Source: Enterococcus avium ATCC 14025
Lineage (GTDB): Bacteria > Bacillota > Bacilli > Lactobacillales > Enterococcaceae
Direction of reading: 5' to 3'
DNA: 64,000 nucleotides
NCBI RefSeq assembly: GCF_000406965.1
Contig: NZ_KE136357.1
Coordinates: 240,244-304,243 of the forward strand
The notes beneath the pieces are model-generated. The model did not search any database, had not been told where the DNA came from, and worked only from the letters and a program-made list of their open reading frames with translations. The translations under genes were made by a program, and so were the position numbers. This document shows, piece after piece, positions 8,983 through 18,106 of this stretch (position 1 is the stretch's first letter; each line of letters opens with the position of its first letter).

Positions 8983-9969
8983 ATGGGCAACTTAAAATTA
9001 GGCGCAACATTATTTTGTTACGGAACGGAATATGCACGGTATCAGTATGATTTTGAGGAGTGTGTGAAGCAGGCATACTTAGCTGGAGCTGAAGGATATG
9101 AGATTGTCGGTACTCAAATGATTCCGTCATATCCTAACGTCAGTGATGATTTTCTAGGATTGATTCAGCGATTAAAAGCCAAATATGGGATTGGACCTGT
9201 TGGGTATGGGGCTAACAACGACAAAGGGATGATGCATGATCGAAATCTATCCGACAATGAGATGCTGGCAGACGCCGTCATTGATTTAAAAGCAGCTCAT
9301 AAATTGGGCTGTAAGGTTATGCGTGTTCAATATATGCTATCACCGGCTGCATTTGAAAAACTCGCATTCTATGCAGAACTTTTCGATATCAAAGTTGGCA
9401 TTGAGATCCATAATCCAGAGTCACCCGCGTCACCGTTGATGCAAGATTATCTGGAAGTAATTAAAAAGACTGGTTCAAAACATCTTGGATTTATTCCCGA
9501 TTTTGGCTGTTTCGCAATTGCTCCGAATAAACCCCATTGGATGAAAGCTTTAAAGGCAGGAGTAGAGGAAAGTCATTTAGAATTGGCGGCGAATTTGCGC
9601 AGACAAGGAGTTCCATTGGAAAAAGCACGTGAAGAATTATTGAGCTTAGGTGCTCATCCAGCGATCAATGCTACTTTGCAAGGAATGTATGGCTTTGTTC
9701 AATTTAAATCAAAAGATGAGTTGCCGAAAATGTTGGAAGAATTGAAAACGATTCTGCCTTATTGCTTCGAATTTCATGGGAAGTTCCATTATTTAGATGA
9801 GGATCTAGTGGAGCCTAGTATTCCATATGCGGAAATATTATCAATTATTAAAAATTCAGATTTCGATGGTTACTTAATTAGTGAATATGAAGATGAATTG
9901 TATTGCGGCGGTACAGAATTTACTCGAAGACAGCTCCAAATGACTAAGCAGCTACTAGGGAAAGAATAG
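8983..9969 (+). CDS. C-glycoside deglycosidase alpha subunit-like TIM-barrel protein, copy 1
   Basis: A 328-aa xylose-isomerase-like barrel. The start is the ATG at 8983, inside the GGAGAG-led junction with the beta subunit. Likely metal ligands are Glu141, Asp173, His265 and Glu301, and His143 (GIEIH) is well placed as the general base, matching the layout of DgpC/CGD-alpha enzymes. Pairing with the DUF6379 gene immediately before it supports the assignment over a plain sugar isomerase. The expected reaction is cleavage of a 3-keto C-glycoside to aglycone and a dehydrated or keto sugar. O-glycoside cleavage by the same chemistry is possible. Aglycone preference is unknown. Confidence 0.82.
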   Translation: MGNLKLGATLFCYGTEYARYQYDFEECVKQAYLAGAEGYEIVGTQMIPSYPNVSDDFLGLIQRLKAKYGIGPVGYGANNDKGMMHDRNLSDNEMLADAVIDLKAAHKLGCKVMRVQYMLSPAAFEKLAFYAELFDIKVGIEIHNPESPASPLMQDYLEVIKKTGSKHLGFIPDFGCFAIAPNKPHWMKALKAGVEESHLELAANLRRQGVPLEKAREELLSLGAHPAINATLQGMYGFVQFKSKDELPKMLEELKTILPYCFEFHGKFHYLDEDLVEPSIPYAEILSIIKNSDFDGYLISEYEDELYCGGTEFTRRQLQMTKQLLGKE

Positions 9970-9980
9970 AAGGGAAAACA

Positions 9981-10328
9981 ATGGCTATTACCAAACAACA
10001 GATAGTTGATTTCTATGAGGGATTTTTTAATCAGCAGCAGTTAGAAAGAGCAAATCAATTAATCGCAGTTGATTATTGTCAACACAATCCTGGCGTTGAG
10101 CAGGGGAGAAACGGATTGGTGAAGGCCTTTTCTGCAAAATTCTCTTCGGATGAGTATTTTCGATTAGCTGTTGATCGCGTCGTTCTAGATGAAGAATACG
10201 CAGTAGTCTTTTCACGAAGCATTGATAGCAAAGAAGAAACAAAGGCTCATGTTGTTGATTTGTATCGGATAAAGGATGAACAATTTGTAGAGCATTGGGA
10301 TTATTTTGATAGGAGGAAACTAGGATGA
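9981..10328 (+). CDS. NTF2/SnoaL-like protein
   Basis: A 115-aa protein with a SnoaL/NTF2-like cone fold, judged by an N-terminal helix pair (VDFYEGFFNQQQ), a YCQHNPGVEQG segment and a final strand with EHWDYFD. Such proteins are often small-molecule isomerases, cyclases or binding partners. It overlaps the next oxidoreductase gene by four bases (ATGA), so translation is coupled. A role in handling the aglycone or keto-sugar intermediate is inference from position. Confidence 0.75.
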   Translation: MAITKQQIVDFYEGFFNQQQLERANQLIAVDYCQHNPGVEQGRNGLVKAFSAKFSSDEYFRLAVDRVVLDEEYAVVFSRSIDSKEETKAHVVDLYRIKDEQFVEHWDYFDRRKLG

Positions 10329-11407
10329 GCAAGAAATTAACTATTGGAATTCTTGGGTTCGGCTTTATGGGTCAGACCCATGCAGAAACCATCAAGAAAC
10401 TTGATTATGCGCAGTTAGCAGCAGTTTGTGATGTGAATGAAGCGCAATTGAAATACGCTCCGCAAGGGGTCAGCACATACCTAATAGCCGAGGAGCTATT
10501 AGCAGATACTTCGATTGATACGGTTATTATCGCGGTTCCAAATCAACTTCATTTGGAAATGGTAACTAAAGCAGCCGAAGCAAAGAAGGATATTATCTGT
10601 GAGAAGCCTCTTGCTATGAACGCCGCTGAAGTAGAGCAGATGTTAGAAATCGTAGAAAAAGAACAGGTTCGTTTTACCGTCCATCATCAACGTCGTTGGG
10701 ATCACGACTATCGTGTAGCCAAGGAAGTCTATGATCAAAAACTGATAGGAGAGATGTATACCATCAAAAGCTCTCTTTACGGCTTTAATGGAAATATGCA
10801 TGATTGGCATATTTATCCGGAATTTGGCGGTGGAATGCTTTATGACTGGGGTGTTCATTTGATTGACCAGATTCTGTGGATGGTATCCTCACCATTAAAA
10901 ACTGTTTATGCCAATGTGCGTAACGTCATTAACGAGCAGGTGGATGATTATTTTAACATCCAGCTGTATTTTGAAAATGGTGTAAACGCTCAGATTGAAT
11001 TAGGAACGTATTTTTTAAATAGTTCAGAAAACTGGTTTGAGCGTCATTGGTTTATTGGTGGCAATCAAGGAAGTGCCAAAATAGACGGTTTCAATCCTAA
11101 AGGCGAAATCACCAGAACATCGGCCTTGTTGAGCAATGTGCCAGGGCAGATCACAATGACTCATGCCGGACCGACGCGCAGTTTTGGACCGGCTCCAGAA
11201 GGCAGAATTTTGAAGGAAGAATTACCTGAGGTTTCTGTCAACCATCAAATGTTTTTCGATAACTACTATCAATATGTTCAAGGAAAAGCGGAATTAGTGG
11301 TTCAGCCGGAGCAAATTTTCGACTTGATGAAGGTCTTAGATGCCATCCGTATTTCAGCGAGATATCACCAAAGTGTCAACTTGGATATTGATTATTCAAG
11401 TAACTAA
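10325..11407 (+). CDS. Gfo/Idh/MocA-family oxidoreductase, DgpA-like (glycoside 3-dehydrogenase candidate)
   Basis: A 360-aa NAD(P)-dependent sugar oxidoreductase. The Rossmann motif GILGFGFMG is at residues 8-16, catalytic Lys94 sits in CEKPLA, and Asp174 and His178 form the family DxxxH pair (DWGVHLID). The family includes DgpA, which oxidises the glucosyl C3 hydroxyl of puerarin, the step that activates C-glycosides for cleavage. Its place between two deglycosidase pairs makes that its likely role. It could also act in the reverse sense on a free 3-keto sugar. Confidence 0.85.
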   Translation: MSKKLTIGILGFGFMGQTHAETIKKLDYAQLAAVCDVNEAQLKYAPQGVSTYLIAEELLADTSIDTVIIAVPNQLHLEMVTKAAEAKKDIICEKPLAMNAAEVEQMLEIVEKEQVRFTVHHQRRWDHDYRVAKEVYDQKLIGEMYTIKSSLYGFNGNMHDWHIYPEFGGGMLYDWGVHLIDQILWMVSSPLKTVYANVRNVINEQVDDYFNIQLYFENGVNAQIELGTYFLNSSENWFERHWFIGGNQGSAKIDGFNPKGEITRTSALLSNVPGQITMTHAGPTRSFGPAPEGRILKEELPEVSVNHQMFFDNYYQYVQGKAELVVQPEQIFDLMKVLDAIRISARYHQSVNLDIDYSSN

Positions 11408-11435
11408 TAGAAAGAAATGGAGAGGAAGAACAGAC

Positions 11436-12539
11436 ATGAAAAAAGTAAGAATCGGAATTATCGGGTGCGGTGGGATTGCGAACAATAAACATTTTCCAGC
11501 ACTAAAAAGTCAAAGTGATAAATGCGAGATTGTCGCATTTTGTGACACTAAGATAGATCGGGCAAAAAAAGCGGCGGAAGAGTTCGGCTCTGCTGATGCA
11601 AAATATTATGAAGATTACAATGAGCTGTTGAAAGACGGATCAATCGATATCGTACATGTTTGTACCCCAAATGTCAGTCACAGTCCTATTACTGTAGCAG
11701 CTTTTGAAGCTGGTAAGCACGTGCTTTGTGAAAAACCAATGGCTCATACACCAGAAGCCGCACAATTAATGATGGATGCCTGGAAAAAATCCGGCAAGAA
11801 ATTTACCATCGGCTATCAAAATCGTTTTAGAAGTGAAGTTACAGCCCTTCACGAAGCCTGTGCAAATGGCGAACTAGGAGAAATCTATTTTGCCAAAGCC
11901 CATGCGATCAGACGAAAAGCAGTTCCTACTTGGGGTGTTTTCCCAGATAAGTCACAGCAGGGCGGTGGTCCATTAATTGATATCGGGACTCATGCGCTAG
12001 ATATTACCTTGTGGATGATGGACAACTATGAGGTTGAATCGGTAACTGGTTCTGTCTTCAATAAATTAGGAAACCTTCCTGGCGCAGAGGCAGGGAACTT
12101 GTTTGGACCTTGGGATACTGAAAGCTTTGAAGTAGAAGATTCGGCTTTTGGGTTCATTAAGATGAAGGACGGTTCGACAATTTTCCTAGAAGCCTCTTGG
12201 GCATTAAATGTCTTGGAATCAAAGGAAGCGGCAACAACCTTATGCGGAACCAAAGCCGGTGCACAAATCGACGCGGGTATGAGTTATCCAGTTAATCAAT
12301 TGACCTACAATCGTTCGAAAAATGGCTTGTTGACGGAAGAAAATATCAGTACTGCCGGCAACATCGCATTCTTTGAAGGCGGCGACTCTGATCCAGAAAA
12401 AATCGAAGCCAAACAATGGTTGGAGGCGGTCATCAATGATACTGAACCATTGGTAAAACCGGAACAAGCATTTAAAGTAACGCAGATTTTAGATGCCATC
12501 TATAAAGCTGCTGAAACAGGCAACGAAGTAAAACTATAA
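11436..12539 (+). CDS. Gfo/Idh/MocA-family oxidoreductase, second copy
   Basis: A 367-aa NAD(P)-dependent oxidoreductase; the ATG at 11436 follows AGAGGAAG. Visible are the Rossmann motif GIIGCGG at 7-13, Lys100 in CEKPMA, and Asp182/His186 in IDIGTHALD. It is clearly different from the gene before it, so the two probably do separate redox steps: one oxidising the glycoside, the other reducing the keto-sugar released by cleavage. Which does which is not decided by sequence. Confidence 0.85.
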   Translation: MKKVRIGIIGCGGIANNKHFPALKSQSDKCEIVAFCDTKIDRAKKAAEEFGSADAKYYEDYNELLKDGSIDIVHVCTPNVSHSPITVAAFEAGKHVLCEKPMAHTPEAAQLMMDAWKKSGKKFTIGYQNRFRSEVTALHEACANGELGEIYFAKAHAIRRKAVPTWGVFPDKSQQGGGPLIDIGTHALDITLWMMDNYEVESVTGSVFNKLGNLPGAEAGNLFGPWDTESFEVEDSAFGFIKMKDGSTIFLEASWALNVLESKEAATTLCGTKAGAQIDAGMSYPVNQLTYNRSKNGLLTEENISTAGNIAFFEGGDSDPEKIEAKQWLEAVINDTEPLVKPEQAFKVTQILDAIYKAAETGNEVKL

Positions 12540-12546
12540 ATCAAAT

Positions 12547-12577
12547 GTCCTGCTGTAAGACCAATTTACGGCAGGAC
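12547..12577 (+). other. Intercistronic hairpin in the C-glycoside operon
   Basis: GTCCTGC-TGTAA pairs with TTTAC-GGCAGGAC around a short loop, between the second oxidoreductase and the second beta-subunit gene. It lacks a T tract, so it is more likely an RNA processing or stability element, or a partial terminator, than a full stop. Confidence 0.55.
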
Positions 12578-12596
12578 TTATAAAGGAGGCAAAAGA

Positions 12597-12989
12597 ATGT
12601 TTGAAAAATATTTAGTGAATCCTGAAGGGTTTCGAAACGTGCGCGAGAATAATCAAATCACCGGGTACGAGGTTCAATTAAGAGTTCCTTATTACCGAGG
12701 GATTCCCATGAGTTGTGTGGAAGTTTTGGATCTAACAGTTGATGATGAAAAAGTCGCTAACGAAGATATGCTGATTACAGTAAAAGGTGAAACCTTTACA
12801 TTTGAAGAATTGCCGACGGTCATCAATCATCGTTGGGAAATGATTGAGACGATCACTGTTTTTGTGAAAAAGCCCGGTGGTTTATCGGAGGGCGAGCACA
12901 AGGTACATGCCTTTGTAAGTTTGAGGATTTCTTACTTACCATTTAATAATACCGGCGATGATGAAAAAGTATTGGTGCTAGAAGCATAG
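12597..12989 (+). CDS. C-glycoside deglycosidase beta subunit-like protein (CGDB/DUF6379), copy 2
   Basis: A 130-aa paralogue of the protein at 8550, sharing the YEVQLRVPYYRGIPMSCVE segment near residue 23 and a KKPGGLSEGEH loop near residue 97. An AAAGGAGG site precedes the ATG. It pairs with the TIM-barrel gene starting at 13000, again as beta then alpha. The divergence from copy 1 suggests a second complex with a different substrate range. Confidence 0.82.
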   Translation: MFEKYLVNPEGFRNVRENNQITGYEVQLRVPYYRGIPMSCVEVLDLTVDDEKVANEDMLITVKGETFTFEELPTVINHRWEMIETITVFVKKPGGLSEGEHKVHAFVSLRISYLPFNNTGDDEKVLVLEA

Positions 12990-12999
12990 AGGAGATGAA

Positions 13000-13980
13000 A
13001 TGATGAGTACAATCAAACGCGGAGTATCACTTTACAGTTACCAAGATGAGTTTTATACCGGCAAAATGACCCTTGAGGATTGTATCCGGGAAGCCGCAAA
13101 AACAGGTGCTACAGGAATTGAATTTTTGCCAGAACAAATGCTGCCGACTTTCCCGAATATTTCTGATGATTTTGTCAAACAATGGCACGAATGGCTTGAA
13201 AAGTACGGAGTAGAGCCGGTCGCCTATGATGCTTTTTTAGATAATAAATTATTTGCCAATCGGATGTTGACGACTTCGGAAAATGTTGACATGATGAAGA
13301 GAGACTTAAAAATTGCGAATCGTTTAGGCTGTAAAATACTAAGAACCTTAGTATCAACTCCTTTAGAAGTGGTAAAACAAAGCTTGCCTTATGCAGAGGA
13401 AGCCAATGTCAAGATTGCCTTAGAGGTTCACGCACCCTTTACCTTTGGCACTCCTTGGTTTGAAGAACGCTTGGATTACATTAAGGAAAGCGGAACGAAA
13501 TGGTTCAGCATTATGCCGGACTTTGGCATCTTCACGAAACGGATCGGATCGATTTTCCAAGATGCTTATATTCGTAAAGGCGGGACACCAGAAATTATCA
13601 AATTAGTGAGCGATAACTATGAAAAAGGTATTCATCGCGATGAAACTTTTGAAAGCGTATCAAAAATGAAAAATGCGACGGAAGCTGACAAAGCCTTCGC
13701 AGAGTTCTGCCGACACTTTGTATATACAGACCCAGAAATTCTAGTGAACAATATGCCATATATTTCTCACATTCACGGAAAATTCTACGATATTACAGAG
13801 GACCTTCAAGAAACTAGCATTCCTTACCATGACGTAATTACTACATTGAAAAATGCCGGGTATAACGGCTATATCTGCAGCGAGTATGAAGGCAATCGTC
13901 ACATTCAGGATTACATGGAAGTGGACAGTATCGAACAGGTCAAAAGACATCAAGCATTATTAAAGAATGTGATCGGATAG
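13000..13980 (+). CDS. C-glycoside deglycosidase alpha subunit-like TIM-barrel protein, copy 2
   Basis: A 326-aa paralogue of the protein at 8983. Probable metal ligands are Glu142, Asp174, His259 and Glu295, with His144 (ALEVH) as candidate base. The segments PDFGIF, HIHGKFY and CSEYEGN align with the first copy. ATGs at 13000 and 13003 are both usable; AGAGGAG lies 5 and 8 bases before them. It should form a complex with the product of 12597 and cleave a 3-oxidised glycoside. The specificity difference between the two complexes is unknown. Confidence 0.82.
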   Translation: MMSTIKRGVSLYSYQDEFYTGKMTLEDCIREAAKTGATGIEFLPEQMLPTFPNISDDFVKQWHEWLEKYGVEPVAYDAFLDNKLFANRMLTTSENVDMMKRDLKIANRLGCKILRTLVSTPLEVVKQSLPYAEEANVKIALEVHAPFTFGTPWFEERLDYIKESGTKWFSIMPDFGIFTKRIGSIFQDAYIRKGGTPEIIKLVSDNYEKGIHRDETFESVSKMKNATEADKAFAEFCRHFVYTDPEILVNNMPYISHIHGKFYDITEDLQETSIPYHDVITTLKNAGYNGYICSEYEGNRHIQDYMEVDSIEQVKRHQALLKNVIG

Positions 13981-13991
13981 CAGGTGAGAAG

Positions 13992-14849
13992 ATGATTAAA
14001 CTGATCGCATCTGATATGGATGGCACACTGGTCAGCAACGATCACGCTATTTCTGAAGCTAATTCTAAAGCAATCAAAATGGCTCAGAATAAAGGGATCG
14101 AGTTCATCATCACTACAGGAAGGTCCTACGAGGATGCGCATTCGCAAGTAGCAGAGGCAGGAATTGAGTGCAACTACCTGGTGATGAACGGTAGCGAGTT
14201 GCGAAATGCTCAAGGAGAAATCGTTCAGAGCTTGTATCTTGATAATTTCGTCGTAAAACAGATTGTTGAAGAATTGATGAGTAATGGATTATTTGTCGAA
14301 TTATACACAACAGGCGGCTCTTTTTCCTTAAGTGATGAAGAAATATGTAAAGATGCAGTAGCGACAAAAATCATTAATTTTCATCCTGAGATTTCCTATG
14401 AAGAAGCTTATGCAAGTGCAGAGGATCATTTCCTATACAAAGAAATAAAACGTATTGAATCAGTAGATGATTTAATTGAGAAAAACTACAAGGTTGGAAA
14501 AATCATCAGTTTTTCAACGAAGAGAGAACTCATTGCAGACCTGCGGATGAAGCTGGAAAAAAAATATCCAGTGAATGCTACCGGTTCTTTTGATATTAAT
14601 CTGGAGATTACTAATCCACTAGCTGACAAGGGAAAAGCAATTATGCAGTATGCCACTAGTAAGGGAATCAATTTGGATGAAGTGATGACAATCGGAGATA
14701 GCTACAATGATTTGGGAATGTTGAGTGATTCGTTTGGCTATACAGTTGCAATGGGGAACGCGATTGAAGCAGTAAAGGCACAAGCGAAATATATGACAGA
14801 CACGAATGACGCAAATGGTGTTGGGAAGGCAATCGCACGCTTTGTATAG
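13992..14849 (+). CDS. Cof-type HAD phosphatase
   Basis: A 285-aa HAD-superfamily hydrolase of the Cof/YidA type. Nucleophile Asp8 and Asp10 lie in SDMDGTL, a Thr in ITTGRS forms motif II, and GDSYND near residue 235 supplies the last acidic pair, with a large C2 cap between. These enzymes remove phosphate from sugar phosphates. It lies eleven bases after the second deglycosidase pair and just before PTS genes. A possible role is to dephosphorylate a glycoside brought in as a phosphate so it can be oxidised and cleaved. Confidence 0.85.
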   Translation: MIKLIASDMDGTLVSNDHAISEANSKAIKMAQNKGIEFIITTGRSYEDAHSQVAEAGIECNYLVMNGSELRNAQGEIVQSLYLDNFVVKQIVEELMSNGLFVELYTTGGSFSLSDEEICKDAVATKIINFHPEISYEEAYASAEDHFLYKEIKRIESVDDLIEKNYKVGKIISFSTKRELIADLRMKLEKKYPVNATGSFDINLEITNPLADKGKAIMQYATSKGINLDEVMTIGDSYNDLGMLSDSFGYTVAMGNAIEAVKAQAKYMTDTNDANGVGKAIARFV

Positions 14850-14878
14850 GACAAACTAAATGAAAAGGAGACTTGATT

Positions 14879-16225
14879 ATGAGTTTTATCGACAACCTTG
14901 GGAAATTACAGTTGGCAGCTGAAAAGGTTTCTGATAATCGCTATTTGAAAGCAGTAAGTAAAGGGATGGTTATGACAATCCCTGCAAGTATCACTGGCGC
15001 AATGTGCACACTAATCGCTAATTTACCCTTTGCTGGGTATCAAAGCTTCATTGAAGGTAATGGATTGAAGACATTGTTGTTACTACCGGGAGTATTCACA
15101 AGCAATATCATGGGGTTAATCGTCGTTTACTTTATTGCTTACAATTTGGCGAAATCCTACGATATTGAGGGCATGTTTCCAGGAGTATTAGGAATCATCT
15201 CATTCCTATTGTTGACTCCGCTTTCGACAATTGAGCAGCAGGTTCATGATACTGTTCGTCCCGTTGATTTTATTAGTTTCGATTATATTGGTTCCAAGGG
15301 AATGTTTGTTGGGATTATTGTTGGGCTGCTAGTAGCGAAAATTTATAGTTGGTTTATTAAAAATAATATCACTATTCATATGCCGGACAGTGTTCCTAGC
15401 TTTGTAGAAAAATCTTTTAGTTCTATTATTCCATTTTTTGTTATTACTTTTATTATGTCATTGATTTCATGGGGCTTTACCTTCACTAGTTTTGGTAGCG
15501 TTCATAATTTAGTTTATAGTGTTCTCCAGGTACCGATCCAACAAATCGGCGGTTCTGTTGGAGGAGTCATGCTGGCATATGCCTTGATCGGTTTATTCTG
15601 GTGGTTCGGTATCCACGGCAAGGCGATCATTTTCGGAGTGTATGCACCAATCCTTCAGACAATGACGATTGAGAATATGAATGCCGCAGCAGCGGGAACA
15701 ACACCGCCTAATTTGGTTGATTTTGGTTTTACTTCTGTCTTTTTAGAAATTGGTGGGGGCGGCTGCGTCTTAGGACTCGCTATCTGCTTTATCTTTTTCG
15801 CTAAGAGCGATCAGTACAAGAATATTGGTCGAATTACAAGTGTACCGACCTTTTTTGGAATCAATGAGCCAATTACTTTTGGAACGCCGATTTGTTTGAA
15901 TCCAACTTTCTTGATTCCAACAGTTGTGACACCTTTGGTTACAGGATTAATAGGTTATTTAGCGATTACAACTGGATTTGTTCCACGCATGATTGGCGCG
16001 CAGCTACCAACGGGAACACCGACTTTTGTTAACGCAATTATTGCAGGTGGTTGGCGTATGATGCTGGCGCAACTTCTGTGTGTCGTTGTAGCCACAGGTA
16101 TTTATTTCCCATTCTTCAAAATGGCTGACAATCTTGAATATAAACGCGAACAAGAAACGCTTCAAGCCAAAGAAGAGCATGTAGAAGAAATCGATATCGA
16201 GAACCAAACTTCGATTGTAGAATAG
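14879..16225 (+). CDS. PTS EIIC, lactose/cellobiose family
   Basis: A 448-aa membrane permease with about ten hydrophobic stretches. It has the NEPITFGTPI signature of cellobiose-type EIIC near residue 334. The ATG at 14879 has AAGGAG eight bases upstream; the in-frame TTG six bases earlier does not. It sits with EIIB at 16244, while EIIA is encoded at 19091. Members carry beta-glucosides, chitobiose, lactose and similar sugars. In this operon, uptake of a plant glycoside or its sugar is the natural inference. Confidence 0.9.
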   Translation: MSFIDNLGKLQLAAEKVSDNRYLKAVSKGMVMTIPASITGAMCTLIANLPFAGYQSFIEGNGLKTLLLLPGVFTSNIMGLIVVYFIAYNLAKSYDIEGMFPGVLGIISFLLLTPLSTIEQQVHDTVRPVDFISFDYIGSKGMFVGIIVGLLVAKIYSWFIKNNITIHMPDSVPSFVEKSFSSIIPFFVITFIMSLISWGFTFTSFGSVHNLVYSVLQVPIQQIGGSVGGVMLAYALIGLFWWFGIHGKAIIFGVYAPILQTMTIENMNAAAAGTTPPNLVDFGFTSVFLEIGGGGCVLGLAICFIFFAKSDQYKNIGRITSVPTFFGINEPITFGTPICLNPTFLIPTVVTPLVTGLIGYLAITTGFVPRMIGAQLPTGTPTFVNAIIAGGWRMMLAQLLCVVVATGIYFPFFKMADNLEYKREQETLQAKEEHVEEIDIENQTSIVE

Positions 16226-16243
16226 TGTAAAGGAGAACGAATA

Positions 16244-16555
16244 ATGAAGAAAATCAATATTCTGTTAGTTTGTAATGCTGGAATGAGTACAAGTCTTCTA
16301 ATTGAAAAAATTGAAAAGGCCGGTGCTGAGCAAGCAATCGAAGCAACCGTGGATGCGCGACCTGTAGATGATCTGAAAAATCATCTAGCAGACAAAGATG
16401 TGGTTTTATTAGGTCCTCAAGTCCGTTTCAAGGAAAAGCAGGTGAAAGAAATGGTTGAGGGGAAAATTCCTGTTTCCATTATTGATATGTCGGCTTATGG
16501 AACAATGAACGGTGTGAAAGTGCTGCAGCAGGCAATTTCATTAGTGGAAAATTAA
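16244..16555 (+). CDS. PTS EIIB, lactose/cellobiose family
   Basis: A 103-aa cytosolic phosphocarrier. Cys10 in LLVCNAGMSTS is the phosphorylated residue, and GPQVRF is the other family hallmark. It is translated 18 bp after EIIC, with a GGAGAA ribosome site, and passes phosphate from EIIA (19091) to the sugar. It is the last gene before a strong terminator at 16562. Confidence 0.92.
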   Translation: MKKINILLVCNAGMSTSLLIEKIEKAGAEQAIEATVDARPVDDLKNHLADKDVVLLGPQVRFKEKQVKEMVEGKIPVSIIDMSAYGTMNGVKVLQQAISLVEN

Positions 16556-16561
16556 GTAAAG

Positions 16562-16588
16562 CGGCGACTGGATCAGTCGTCGTTTTTA
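16562..16588 (+). terminator. Intrinsic terminator ending the long C-glycoside operon
   Basis: CGGCGACT pairs with AGTCGTCG (one G-T pair) around a five-base loop, with five T residues after it. It follows the EIIB stop. Confidence 0.82.
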
Positions 16589-16656
16589 TAAATGTATTTT
16601 TTAGTAAGCTATCTTTCAAATAGATGTTTTACTGATTTTTAGAAATGGAGAAAAAA

Positions 16657-18084
16657 ATGAAACAACAGAAATTAACAGCAAAAGTCGTTGGTGCTGTCAT
16701 CTCTACAGGAATTTTATCCTTTTGCGGGGTTTTGGTAGAAACTGCAATGAATGTGTCGTTTCCAACATTAAGTCGAGAGTTCAACGTAAATACTGCGACA
16801 GTTCAATGGATGATTACTATTTACTTATTAGTTCTTGCTATCGTCATTCCCTTATCTGGATTTTTGAAGCGCTCCTTCAAAAATAGAACTTTATTTTTAA
16901 TGGCCCTTTGCTTTTTTACGGTTGGGATAATCATTGATGCGGCAGCACCAACTTTCTCAGTATTGCTGATCGGACGTGTGCTGCAAGGAATTGGTACAGG
17001 AATCGGCTTACCATTAATGTTCAATATTATTTTGGAGCAAGTTCCAGCTTCAAGAATGGGCACGATGATGGGCGTAGGCACGATGATTCCAGCAATTGCA
17101 CCAGCGATTGGCCCTACGTTTGGCGGTTTAGTCGTTACAGGACTAGGTTGGCGATTTATTTTTATCCTGATCATTCCCGTTATGATTCTCACTCTTATTG
17201 TAGGAATAATGACAATCGAACAAAAAAGCGAAGTCAGACGATCTTCTTTTGATTTTTTCAGTTTGATCGCGATTGCAGTCTTCTTTATCGGTTCAATTCT
17301 CGGTTTTAGCAATATGGGAAATTACAGCTTCTTAACTATTCAAGTTATCGGAGCCTTCATTATGAGTATTTGCGGCTTAACTGGTTTAATTATACGCTCG
17401 AGAAAAATTACGAATCCGATTTTGGATTTTAGTTTACTTAATAATCTGTCTTATTCTATGCATGTCATCTGTTTTTTCATTATGCAATTAGTATTGATGG
17501 GCTTAGTCTTTATTTTGCCTAATTATATACAAGTGGTAAATGGAAGTAGTGCACAGGTTTCCGGCTTTGTTGTTTTTCCAGGAGCGATCCTAGGTTCATT
17601 ATTCACCCCTTTAGGCGGACGCCTTTTAGACAGATTCGGGCCAAAAAAACCAATTTTATTTGGATGTATCATTATTACTTTGTCTTTGATACTCTTTACA
17701 GTTCTTTGTGACTCGCTGAGTAATTTGGCAATCGGCGGACTTTATTTTCTTTTTACGATCGGAATTGGCTTTTCATTTGGCAATCTGATGACAAATGGGC
17801 TGAGACAGTTAAGTGATGATTATCAAGCAAATGGCAATGCCATCATTATGACGTTTCAACAATTTGCCGGAGCCGCAGGAACTTCGATTATTGCTGCGAT
17901 TATCTCAAAAAGTCAATCTCAATATTCTGATGATATTGTCCGAGCAGTAATAAATGGATCGAAATCCGGGTTCATTTTCTTGTTGGCTCTATTTTTAGTC
18001 GAAATGGTCTTGATCACACGGTTGTTTTTGTTCAACCGGAAGACAGAAGCTGATTACAAAATCAGTAACGAAATTGATTCATAA
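16657..18084 (+). CDS. MFS transporter, DHA2-like (14 TM)
   Basis: A 475-aa membrane protein with about 14 hydrophobic helices. The LIGRVLQGIGTGIGLPL motif near residue 110 is typical of DHA2 drug/H+ antiporters. The ATG at 16657 has TGGAG six bases upstream; the earlier ATG at 16645 has no such site. It opens a second transcription unit with a ROK kinase and the PTS EIIA. It may export released phenolic aglycones or take up glycosides. Confidence 0.85.
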   Translation: MKQQKLTAKVVGAVISTGILSFCGVLVETAMNVSFPTLSREFNVNTATVQWMITIYLLVLAIVIPLSGFLKRSFKNRTLFLMALCFFTVGIIIDAAAPTFSVLLIGRVLQGIGTGIGLPLMFNIILEQVPASRMGTMMGVGTMIPAIAPAIGPTFGGLVVTGLGWRFIFILIIPVMILTLIVGIMTIEQKSEVRRSSFDFFSLIAIAVFFIGSILGFSNMGNYSFLTIQVIGAFIMSICGLTGLIIRSRKITNPILDFSLLNNLSYSMHVICFFIMQLVLMGLVFILPNYIQVVNGSSAQVSGFVVFPGAILGSLFTPLGGRLLDRFGPKKPILFGCIIITLSLILFTVLCDSLSNLAIGGLYFLFTIGIGFSFGNLMTNGLRQLSDDYQANGNAIIMTFQQFAGAAGTSIIAAIISKSQSQYSDDIVRAVINGSKSGFIFLLALFLVEMVLITRLFLFNRKTEADYKISNEIDS

Positions 18085-18106
18085 AAAAGATATAGGAGGA
18101 TGTCCC

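Noticed and set aside
16821-17312. 163-codon minus-strand open frame
   Set aside because: It lies wholly opposite the MFS transporter at 16657 and is rich in Ile/Pro/Thr, as expected for the complement of a membrane protein gene.
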